A stretch of DNA of 64,000 bases from Amorphophallus konjac (Eukaryota; Streptophyta; Magnoliopsida; Alismatales; Araceae): contig CM040126.1 of the NCBI GenBank assembly GCA_022559845.1, positions 144,530,064-144,594,063 on the forward strand. The letters are read 5' to 3'. Each line of letters starts with the position of its first letter. Position 1 is the stretch's first letter. Shown one piece after another: positions 22,747 to 33,200 of the stretch. The position numbers and the translations under genes are program-made. The notes beneath the pieces are model-generated. The model did no database searches, had not been told where the DNA came from, and worked only from the letters and a program-made list of their open reading frames with translations.

Positions 22747-24427
22747 TGTTGTGTAGTGGACAGCGAATCTAGAGGGGAGGGGTGGATCTGCCCCTCTTTT
22801 CGCAATGTAACCCTCTATATAGCTAGATGAAATAAATTACAGCGGAATATAACTAGCTAAACGAAGGACACAACAATTTGCTTAGCAAGATGATTACTAA
22901 TATATCGATTCGAACCTAAGAATGTATTTAGAACGAAACAATCACACAAACAAACCACAACACATGAGATTTTAAGGTGGTTCGGACTGAATCCCCAGTC
23001 CTACGTCCACCCCTCACCAAATCCGGTGAGGCTCCACTAGTGCCACGCACTGAACCGCAAATCGGAAAGACCACCGATTGCCTTCCTACTAACAACCTGG
23101 TAGGGACGTCAACAACGCAGATCGGACAACCTCCGATTGCCCTCCTACTAACCACCGGTAGGGACGATTCTCAGATTCAATTGTTTGTATGAAATGAAAA
23201 AGAGAGCAAATATGAAATCACTCAAACAAGATATAGAGTATGCTCAAAGAAAAGAATCTTGTCTGAGTTGCAGAAGCTTGAATCGGATGCTTTGACGGTG
23301 TCTTCTTTCTTGCGGGATGATCTTCCTTGAACCTCTTCTAGTTGATGAAGAAGACAATGGATGTAGCTTCAATCTTCCTTTTGATCTTCTTGAGTCGATG
23401 AAGAGGATGTAGAAGATGTAGGATGCAGCTTAGATCACCCTTGAGAGCCTTGATTCCTTCTTCTTCCTTGGAGGTTGAGATGGCTTCAGATCTGGACTTG
23501 AATGCCTTGGAATGGATGAAGAACTCCTTCCCGAAACACTGTTCATGGAGGTGCTACAGTGCCTCGAAAATGAGCTCCCTTGATCTCCTTGAAGCCTTGA
23601 AGCATTTTGTTTCTAATCCCTCAAGTGAGAGTTTTATAGACCTTGAATGGTCTATAGACAAGCCTCAGACCAGATCCACAATTTGTGGGTGATTAGGTGA
23701 CTTTTGGATTAAAGAAATCCATGTTGAATGGCCCTTTTCGAAGTTGGAAACAAAGTCAACATTGAAGGCTCGGGGCTGGCGGTCGACCTACAGCTCCTGG
23801 CGGTCGACCGCTACTGTGAAATGCTGTAGACGAATGGCCCCTGTGATTTCTGGTCGACCACCACTGGCTGGCGGTCGACCGCCATCTGAAAGAACTGCAG
23901 TCGGGGGGTCCCTGGCTAGGGCGGTCGACCGCCCCTGTGCTGGCGGTCGACCGCCAGTTGGCAGAACCCGGCTTATCCTGGGTCGGTCTAATTTCCGTTC
24001 TAGCTCCGTCGTTCAACTCCATTAGCAACCCGTGCATGTCGGTGGCATCTCCCTTGATAGTCTAAAAGATATCAATGGAGTTTATGGCCTTGGATTCTCT
24101 TGGCTATGCTTCTTTGTGCATTGACCTTATATGAATGACGAGCCGAATATCGCGTGTCGACTTGTGCTTGTTTTCGCATCCTTGCTTGGGTGCGACCCAC
24201 GAGCTTTCACTTTGCCGACTCCACTGTCTTTCTTGTCCATGTAATGGTGTACCTGTCATGATCGAACCATCACGTATGTTAGTCACATGAGAGTGGGAAA
24301 TATCAATGACTAATAGTGTTTAGCCATTATCAAAACCAAGAATACCACAGAACTCATATGACCAAAGGATGATGTCGAAATACCCAAGTGACCATCGAAT
24401 AACTCAAATGACCACAGGGGCACAACA
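22747..24427 (-). repeat. 5' LTR of SIRE1
   Basis: Partner of 14487-16167. Minus-strand TATA box TCTATAAAAC at 23631-23640. A two-stem module lies at 22976-23031: GGTGG/CCACC around GGACT/AGTCC, then CCTCACC/GGTGAGG. Six GGTCGACC palindromes occur between 23781 and 23957, the longest being the 18-bp perfect palindrome at 23940-23957. A partly duplicated unit with the words CCGATTG...CCTCCTACTAAC...GGTAGGGACG lies at about 23065-23170. Confidence 0.93.
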
Positions 24428-26057
24428 TGGGTCCCCCTATGATGGTGACCTCTGGTGGTGCGCTTCCCTGGATGGCGGCCGGGCTGGAACGCCGGTCGGA
24501 AGCCGGGCGGCTCCGATCAGCACTTGTCGGAGTTGCTATCCACGGATCTTCAGCTTCTGTTTTGCAGCACGCGACCCGTCGAGATCTGCTGCTGCGATCG
24601 CTCCCGACGTCGGATCTACGCACAAGAGGTACCGTTGGAAAGCTCTTTCGAAATACTTCGATCTAGGGATAGAGAAATAAATTTGAATTTCTCAGATCTG
24701 GCCTTGATCGATTTTACAAGTTGCTGTTGGACAGGACCCGAAATCTCAGAACAGTAGTGAATTTTCTTGAGAGTTGGCATTGACCATGAAGTAGACCTCT
24801 GATTCAGACGTTGAGCTCTTCATAAAACTTGTAGAGGGGAGAGAGAGAAAGACGACAATAATTTTTATGACAGATGTGGTGGAGGTTTGGATGGGGAAAG
24901 ATATTTTATACTGCTGGGTGGTCGGATCTGGACTGTGGCAGACAAAACTGAGTTGGGATCTGAAGTGATTTTTTTTGAAAATATAAACGAGATCCTAAAT
25001 TCACAATAAAATTTTTGAACGAGGTATTGGGTGGACAGAACCTCCAATAAAAATATCAAGTCATTTGGGTAACGAGAAGGTGGGTTCATGAACGACCTAT
25101 TAGGGTTCTGAAAATCTGGGCAGACTACTGGCAGATCTGAGAGGAGGTGGAGAATGAAAATGAAAAAATGGAAAATAAAAACTAGAAGCTTCACCAATTT
25201 TTTTAGGTCGTGGTGATGATCCTTGAAACTCACCCTGAAAGTTTGGGCTCCAGATGAACTCGTGGCTGAGAGCAAGAAATCTGAGATCAAGGGGCTATCA
25301 TGAGTGGATAGAACTCCGGCGACGATGGCGGTGGTGCGACGGCGATGATCTACACACCTGATAGATGAGGCTTCACACCTCTGAATCACACCTTTCCCAG
25401 CTGTAGAAGGGGGGGAGAGGAGAGAGATAGGGGGCGGCCCTTGATTGGTGGAACAAATTCCAATTTTTCTTCTCATTAATTCCAATCAAATGAAAATACA
25501 TGCTATTTATGTGAAATAGCAAAAGACACTAACTATCCCTAAATCTAGGGTTGGGGAGGGGTAAAAGAGAAAGTCCACAATTTATTTCTCCCATGTGATT
25601 TGGAACAAATAAAAAAAGATTTCAAACCTATTAAACTATAATAAGCTAGGGGCGCCCCCTTGACTTCTTGGTTCCTATTTTTGAATTTTGCTACCCTTTG
25701 TCCCCCCCTTGGTCTAACCCTTCTAGAAGCCCACATTGGAAGGTTGACTGACCCCACATTGGCCCAAGAGATGAGGTGGATCAATGGGAGAAGGGATGGG
25801 GGGCCCGCGGGACCCAGGTGGTCCCATTTTACAAATAAACCTCTGTTACAATCTAAATTACAATCCGAATAAAGCCAAACAAACACACATTACACACAAA
25901 TAAAGTCCCAGTAAATACTATAAATATCGAGACTCAAAGGGGAGTCTCCAGGCTATCTCCGAGCCAGATGGAAGCCGATGTAGCCCGAGTGGTGCTCTGC
26001 ATACGGTACCGACGGCTCGCCAGTTTGCGCCTCTCGCTCGCTCTAGTGTCCGCACCA

Positions 26058-26488
26058 CATCTACTCCCTGAAAATGTTCTCCCCCTTAATCAAAATACCA
26101 CGAAGTGTACTTTTTCTCTCCACCTTTGCCATCAACAAACAAGAAGTAAGGGATATTGTGGAAGAGAAGAAGGGAATAGAGTAACACCCTTTGTAATAGT
26201 TCGATAGATAAGTAGATTATAGGAAAAGTCTTCAGATAGAGAATCACAATTATGCATTCGTGACAGATGACTGGTTTAATAGTGATAAAAAGTAGATCAG
26301 ATTCACTGAATGTCATATATAAGGTTGCAGTTCCAGTTTATAGCAATAAACCTAAATCACATAACCATGATAGACTTGGTCAATACTGTATCCTACTAAT
26401 TTCAGAACCAATGAATATCTATGGGAGTAACTAGGATATGTATTGAGGTTAAACAATTTGACACTTAGTGAAACTAGAAGTGCAAGGG
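26058..26488 (-). other. SIRE2 3' noncoding region, middle part
   Basis: Continues SIRE2 between the solo LTR and the giant Tat element. A pyrimidine tract (GTTCTCCCCC at about 26086) is the complement of another polypurine tract. No coding sequence is seen. Its right edge is the AAGGG target site at 26484-26488. Confidence 0.6.
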
Positions 26489-29480
26489 TGTGGAACGCGG
26501 ATTTTTTATTTTTAAATTATTTAAATTTATTATTATTTTATTTTATTTGGGGAATTCTCTTATTTGTATTTATTGATTATTAGGTGTGCCAGTCACCGGG
26601 GTGACAATTTAATTGTGCGCTCGATCTGACTTTTAATCAGTCGATTATGAAGTCCGAGTCGGGACCCGAAGTCCGTCATACCATAAAGGCTATGACGTTA
26701 ATTACGCCCTTCCTAAGAAGGACAACCCTTGATTAAACGCCAAAAATAGGAGGAAGACAGCGGCAAAAAATAAGACTCAAACGAGAGCGAGGGTTGGTTC
26801 ATCAGCAAGGCGTTAAATAGCCTAAGTGAAGCAACGATACATCAAATGCGGAACAAATCCGACGGCATGCCCCCATTACCTTGGACTATGCCAGATGGGG
26901 ATAGGAAACCACCCATGCAGCGGCAGGGTGGGATCCGTAAAAGATCGGGTATATCTAACCCGGAATCCGGATAAGGACCGGTGCAGCATGACACACCCTG
27001 TGCAGGCGCGATGTCTTATTAATATTCCCCTTCGGAAGACCATCGGAGAACATGCAAGGGCAGAACTCCGTGGGCCAATGGGGTTAGGGCGGAATACCAT
27101 AGCTATCTGATGAGGTATGTACGAATTTCGACAGCATGTCCCCTTAACTTGGACTATGCCAAGAAAAGATAGGCCATCATCCACGGGAAGCCGGGACGAC
27201 AACCAAAGGAGAACGACACCAGGCCGCGGGGGACATTGCTTGCATTCATATCATCGATTGATGTTCCCTTGGAACCCATCAGAGCACATGTAATGACATG
27301 GCTCTTTAGGTTCATAAGGCTGCAGAGAAATCCGGATCGGGACTAAGAGATGTAGGGGAGGTCCTCCCCATTGCTGTATCTCCTCGGGGCGTATGTGATG
27401 GTCTCTGAACATCCTCTACACAGATGTGTGGAGAGATTAAAGGGATTGGGGGGTGATGGTGCGAAGGTGGATCTTGGCCTGGGTTTTATTGGCCAAAGAA
27501 GGAGCCTCGGCGTGGGTTTTATTGGCCGGGGGGGGGGGGAGCTCTCGGCGTGTCTTTTATTGGCCAAGGGGGGTTCTCGGCGTGGCTTTTATTGGCCAAG
27601 GGGGGTTCTCGGCGCAGGGGTTCTCGGCGCGCTCGTCACTGCGCCGAGAACCTGGCGCCGGGAAGCCCCCGGGCCGGGAAGGCTGTATTGCAAAGGGGTC
27701 TTCTTGGATAGCGAACAGGATTGAGGGTTTTATCAACATGCTGAAGGGAAAAGGGGGGGAAACCCTCTCGGCAGCATAGCTCTCGGCGTGGCAACGGCCG
27801 CGCCGGGAACCATTTACCCGACGCCTGAGCCGGGATTGTGAAAGGGCTCAAGGCCAGAAAGGGTTTATGGCTTGATTACGATACTCTGTTCTAGAGATTT
27901 CTGGGATTTTTAGCTTGGATTGAGGCAGGATTTGGAGTGCAGAAGGGGATTAAATGAAGGTTTCTGCTGGAGGGATACTAAGGGAAGTGGAAGGCGAAGT
28001 CAGTAGATGAAATAAGACCCTCTCACAACATCCTGTGAAGATTTTTATCTGTTTGCCGCCAGCCATCTGAGGAGATCAAGAGATGACTGTCTCTGATCAC
28101 CTGGACAAGCCCAATGGCATCGAGGAAACAAACCAGCGATGGAGGAACGACACAACCCTCGGCACTGGAATTCTAGGCCCTAATCATTCAAGAGTCAGAA
28201 TGGAGGACCCAGGAGTCGAGGTCATCACTTATCAGAACCTCGTGGGGTTGCATTCATCTGCAGATTAAGCACATATCTCATAACCAGCAGTTCAGGGCAC
28301 CGAGAGATTAATGTATCTGGTTCCTGAACGGCATAAAGGAGGGGCCTCGAAGGAAAACTCGAATGTATGTGGGGGATCTGCCATCGAGACAGGAGGGGAG
28401 AAGGAAACAGAACCCAATAACCCATTAGATGGGGGTAGGGGCCCTATCTTCATTCCTCTTCAAAGAACAGACTCATAGAAACGACTCTGAAACCCGAAGC
28501 GTCTGGACTATTGGTCATTCAGATAAAGGATATATACATAGAAAGACAGAGGGCAGAGCTTCGGTTGCCTAATATCCGGCACGGCAACTGTGACATTTCA
28601 TTTCATCTCATTATCACCACTTACATCAACTGCAAGGCTGAAGCCGAGAAACAGGCAGAGGGGAGGAACAGAGGCAGGCAAGAAAAGAATTCTCGATCAT
28701 CATATGAATAATCAAAGCACGAGGACATAGACTATTACATACGGAGGAAAATAAAAGAAGAAAATAAACATGGGGGGGGGGGGAGGGTGGTGCATTGACT
28801 CCACTCCCTCCCCCGAGTAGCCCACCTGGAGCTTTCTTCTTCTTCTTCTCTTCTTCTTTCTTTTCAGTGGGATCTCTTCTGGTTTTTCTATCTCTCTTCT
28901 TTTTTTTTCTTCGCTTTGTTCCCCTCTTTATCTCGAGAGGAAGGGGGTTTTTATAACACCACCTTCCCCCCTATCGGCATGGTCATCTCGGCGCACGGTT
29001 GATGAGCTCCTGGCGCGCCTTATTCGGAGGCAGTAGGCTTCTCGGCGGTAGCTTCCGCATATGGGTCTTGTTGGGCTCTCGGCGCCACACAGCTGGGCCC
29101 ATTTAGATCTTTTAGTCTTTTATGCTTCCTCATCAGTAAGCTCGAGCTGTTAAAGTAGCTTAATCTGTCCCTTGATTTGTCGGTCCCTCGAGTCCGTCAG
29201 GCTAGGCGAAGGCCCATCAATTGGTGAGTTAGCATAGCTTCATCAGAATATTTCTGGGGATTTTCATCAGTCAGTGGACTGCAGTTCTTCATCAGTACTG
29301 CCGTCTGAGCGACGACAATACCGGACATCAGCTTGGCCGGGGGGGACCTCAGCCGGGTGGTAGCTTTAATGACGTATCTTCCATAATCCTGGTTTTGTAG
29401 GAATCTCCGGGATCTTCATCTCTCACTTAATCTTCCATTATGTCTCATCTCCATTCTCTATTATATTTTAGGTGTCAACA
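26489..29480 (-). repeat. 3' LTR of the giant Tat element
   Basis: Plus strand begins TGTGGAACGCGG and ends TTAGGTGTCAACA. The minus-strand TATA box is at 28948-28956. CTCGGCG-type words are frequent at 27470-27660, including a perfect 12-bp inverted repeat (27619-27630 with 27641-27652) and twice-repeated TTTTATTGGCCAAGGGGGG. Long G runs near 27530 and 28773 differ in length from the other LTR. The 94-residue frame at 26826-27110 occurs in both LTRs because the LTRs are copies; it matches no family I know. Confidence 0.95.
28948..28956 (-). promoter_or_regulatory. TATA box, left Tat LTR
   Basis: The minus strand reads TTATAAAAA followed by CCCCC. The same box is at 51492-51500 in the other LTR. 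Sequence on the upstream side (toward 29160) differs strongly between the two LTRs. Confidence 0.5.
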
Positions 29481-29890
29481 AATGCCCCCCACTTGCAAGT
29501 AGCGGGAGTGCAGAATAAATGACACGGTACTTGCAGGTGTTTATATCATTCAGCATCCGAACCCATTTATCAGCTTGGCATTGCTAGTCATCTTTCATTT
29601 TGCAGCTTGGAAGCATTATTACTTTGGCACTTCTTTTGACTTCTCTCACTTTCTTTGCCTTGAACGCCCTTGGCGCGAGCTTCTCGGCGCATGGCCTTTA
29701 GGCACAGCCTTCTCGGCGCGTTGCTCTCGGCGCATGTCTTTCGGCGGCACCTTCTCGGCGCGCCTTTTGGCTCTCGGCCTGGGGTTCTTGGCGGCACCTT
29801 CTCGGCGCGCATTCCGGCCGAAGGGAACTCTCGGCCTGGGGCTTCTCGGCGCGCTTTTGACCGCGCCGAGAACCTCTTCGCTGGGGCTTC
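29481..29890. other. Polypurine tract and upstream region of the antisense gene
   Basis: The minus strand beside the LTR reads AAGTGGGGGGCATT (29481-29494), the polypurine tract. Between 29660 and 29880 at least eight CTCGGCGCG-like words occur. One pair forms a perfect 11-bp inverted repeat (29843-29853 with 29862-29872), just upstream of the TATA box at 29891. These may be control elements of the antisense gene. The 184-residue open frame at 29575-30129 mostly translates these words and is not accepted as a gene. Confidence 0.55.
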
Positions 29891-29899
29891 TATTTAAAG
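29891..29899 (+). promoter_or_regulatory. Probable TATA box of the antisense PMD-like gene
   Basis: TATTTAAAG stands about 30 bp before a pyrimidine-rich stretch (TCTTCTCTCTCTTCAG at about 29935-29950) that looks like a plant leader. A donor-like CAGG/GTAGGA at 30035 and an acceptor CTGACTGCAG ending at 30236 suggest a 202-bp intron in the 5' untranslated region. Placement is inferred; transcript data would decide. Confidence 0.5.
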
Positions 29900-30244
29900 C
29901 GCCGAAAGCCTCTTTCTTCTCATGTTCTACAGCCTCTTCTCTCTCTTCAGTCTATTTTCCCTTTCTCGGCGGTGGCGGCGAGCTCCTCCCCTCCGGCCGT
30001 CCAGCCTTCCCCTGTCCCATTAGACTTTGCCAGGGTAGGACGTTCTTTGGGGATTTAATCCCTTTTGCTTCCGGGATCGCCCCCTCTTGGTTGGCGACTC
30101 CCTATTCTCCTTGGGAAGACCCCGAATAAGGGGAGATGCTGCGGAAATTTTCAAGGGCTTCATATATATAATAATCCTTACGAAACTACCTCTTATCTTA
30201 GGTCTTTTACTTAACATTTCTTTTTCCTGACTGCAGATATTGCA

Positions 30245-33200
30245 ATGGCTTCCGGCTCTGCTGCTGCATCCTCTGGAGCTGTCGGGGCCAGTTCGTCAGC
30301 CCAGCCAGATATATCACGGGCCACAGTAAACTGGCTGAATGTGCACAGTCTAGACTTCGGATACGATAAAATCGCTTCCGTTGATGAATCGTCTGATTCT
30401 AAAACCGACACGGTGTCAACATCCCGGGTATACTCCATTGGCATGGAAACATGCTTCAGACGGGGCACTGATTATCGTCCGGATTTCCCGAAGGACAAGC
30501 ACTTGATGCCGTTTATCCGGACTTTCACCGTGGGTGGAATGCGGGACTATCGAGTAGCTCGTGCAGTTGAAGCCGCAATTCTGGTCGAGAGAGATAGCCT
30601 GAAAGATTCAGTGTATCGTGGGAAGGCTATATATCTTCCCGGGGAGAAGCGTGACTGGGATGCAGTCCTTGGCATATCGGAGCTGGAGCCGGAAAAGAAA
30701 ATGCTGACCAGGGCCCCGGAGTTCACACCTGCTCGGTGGGATAATGCCAGTGGCCGAGTTCATAGGGAGAAGCCCGGCTACGGTCTCTTCCTGGCACCAG
30801 TAAAGTGGGGGTACCGCGAAGAGCCTTTTGTGCTGAATTGTTCGGCCGTTCAGTTCAAGTATCATTTGGCCGCTGGTTGGTTTGGGGATACCAAGATCAC
30901 TGACGCCCACCTATTTCAAGTAGGAGCAGTGGAGTTTACTGAGTTTGTTCTGAAGGAATATGCCCCTCTGCTGATCAGAGCCGGGGTATATCATAGTGTC
31001 TTTGCTTCCAGATTTCGATATCCCATATCCCGAGGGTTATGCTGTGGGATGTTTGAAGTCTTCTGCCCCTTATTCAACATATTTTATACAGCAGAGGGTG
31101 AGACATCTCTTGACCTCTGGAGTCTATCACAGCTTTTCGGACTGCCTATTGATGGTGAGCCGTATGAAGAAGTCTGCTTGGCAGATTCTGAGAAGGATAG
31201 TTCCGATGGTGAAGGCAAGTATTCCCTTGGCTTCTCATACCGGTATCTAATGAAGGCATATCGCTCCATCTGTCTGGCGTACAGTAGAGGGTCCTCCCAA
31301 GGCTATCATCCCCGAGAGAAAGGCAGTAAGCTGAGGGTCCGGATAGGGCAGTGGATTCAGTATTTCTTTGACGGCCCCTTGAAATATGCAGACTTCCCTT
31401 CCATGGGTCCGACGGCCAGCAAGCAGATAAGGACCCCTCGCTATAAGTCAGAGCTGCCATCTTCATTGCGCCGTGCAGGCAGAGGTGGTCCCAACCCAGC
31501 AGGTGTAGACCCCATCACACATTGCGCGGCTTACTTCACATTCTGGCTGTGCACTTTCGCTCTCCCTCAAGGGGACGAGACAATCATCCGGCCAGAAGCT
31601 ATATACTCGGCCTGTCAGATGGCCTGGGGAATGAGGCTGTCGCTCTGCCCGGTGGCCTTGTGTTTAATCTACAAATCTTTGGGAGATTTGTACAAGCATC
31701 GGACTCCCCGTTCTTTGAGGACTGTGGGTCCTTTTCATTTTTTCAATGCCTGGGTCTGCAGTTTATTTTCTGAATTGGCTCCCAGAACTTTGCAGGCAGA
31801 TACGGTATTGCCCAGAATGATTGAGTTTGCCAGTGCTGAACCTGGTCCTTTCTATGATCAGCTGTTCAAAATAAGGGGCCGACTGATAAAGGTGCCGGTG
31901 GATACCCCTGGCAGCATTCATTTCTGGAGCTTGGCGGCAAGTTCAGCACCTTTGATTCATTCTCAGAGAGAGTGCAAGCTGGAAGAGGTAGAGACCTATG
32001 TCCATCCTGTCTCAGGGCTTAATACTGCTCGCTCTATTCTGGAGCCGGAGCTGGTCAGATGGGCCATGGCCATTCGGCCTAGTGTCTTAGTTTTCAGAAA
32101 GGGTGGTCTGCTTCTTCTGGAACCATACTATCCATTCCGCTTTGGGCGGAACTTTGGTTACGACCAACATATCCCTACATCAGTCGCTCAATTTCCCCTG
32201 GATAGCCGGGCTAAGCATGGGTCCGCCATTGTCGGCGATGGCCGGTTGTGGTGGGATTTCTATCATCGCCAGGATGGCGCAGTCTTCAGAGTTCCCACCG
32301 TTTCCAACCGTGTACCCCGGGTAACATCAGAATACATCAAATGGTGGAACATTCGAACCAGCTTTTACAGGGATAGTAGAGGTGCATTCTGGGACATGGC
32401 CGAGCGTTCCTTTTTGAAACAACAGCCCGAACCAGTGTTTGACATCCCCGAGGCCCACCTGAAGAGGCTTTATTCACAGCACCAGAGGGAGGCGGAGAAA
32501 TATCTGGCCCAGCGTCGGGCTTTGAAGGAAACGGATTCCGACCCGCCTGCTCCTGTCTTTGCTGCTATCAACGAGGACACTTTCATGCAAAGCTTGAAAC
32601 ATCTGTGCCGTGTGGGGGGCACTCGTTTGGAGGCGCAACAATACCCATTTTCTGTCGAAGAGCCGCTCCCGATAGTAGTCCCTTGGAGGGGTCTGACAGA
32701 TAGATTTCATCCATATAGGACGTTTGTGCGTAGGGAGGACAGGACTCAGACGTACTACAAGCAAACGTCTTGGCTGTTCATTCTGCTGAACTTACATGGG
32801 TTATCTGCGGAAAGCCCGCTAGCCGGCATCTTGAATAAGCCGCTGTTCATCTCCTTTCATTATGTCGACGGTTGGGGCATGGACCACCTTGACTTATTTC
32901 GATGCCTTGACTCACGTGGTCATAGTGATCTAGCAGCTTTAGTGGAGAAATGCCAGATATTTGGTGATGTCTGCTGGCTTATCAAGGAGGCTGCTTCCCG
33001 CTCTAAGGAGGTAGCTTATCTGTACTGGCCGCTCTCTGTCTTTTATGATGGCCCAGCAGGTATGATCTTTTCTTTTCTGACTGTAGTGCTTTCTGATAAA
33101 TATTTAAGCTCTGCATTCACTGACCTCATTGCTTCTCTGCCGTCTTCAACAGACAGGCCGGATATAAAGCGCCAGGGGCTATACAGAAAGATCATTGCGC

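Larger units (their letters stand above)
14487..24427 (-). mobile_element. Complete SIRE/Maximus-like Ty1/copia element (SIRE1), TSD TGGGT
   Basis: A 9.9-kb element with two 1681-bp LTRs (14487-16167 and 22747-24427) and perfect TGGGT duplications at 14482-14486 and 24428-24432. It runs on the minus strand: 5' LTR on the right, Met-tRNA primer site, gag, pol, long 3' noncoding region with polypurine tracts, 3' LTR. By eye the LTRs differ at a few percent of positions, mostly transitions, so it is an older insertion. Internal deletions remove most of integrase, so it cannot move on its own. Confidence 0.93.
13479..26057 (-). mobile_element. Solo LTR related to the 55448-61564 element, with LINE and SIRE1 nested inside; TSD CATCT
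   Basis: Its own sequence is 13479-14486 and 24433-26057. The plus strand starts TGATGCGAGACGG and ends GTCCGCACCA, flanked by CATCT at 13474-13478 and 26058-26062. Read on the minus strand it resembles the LTR of the GAG-only element at 55448-61564: an AAGTCAAGGGGGCGCCCC-like block, a CCTAGATCTAGGGG-like block, the start of a GA-rich transcribed region, and a TTAGAGTCC...CATCA end. No internal region or second LTR remains, so it is a solo LTR of a diverged relative. Open frames such as 25485-24865 show no family features. Confidence 0.75.

Noticed and set aside
24865..25485. A 206-residue minus frame in the solo LTR
   Set aside because: No domain, no conservation in the related LTRs at 55448 and 59704, and it runs through LTR leader-like sequence.
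26826..27110. A 94-residue open frame, nearly identical at 49352-49636
   Set aside because: Both copies lie in the paired LTRs, so identity follows from LTR duplication; no domain or start context supports a gene.
29575..30129. A 184-residue frame upstream of the antisense gene
   Set aside because: It mostly translates repeated CTCGGCG words and crosses the TATA box and the donor site; more likely promoter and leader.
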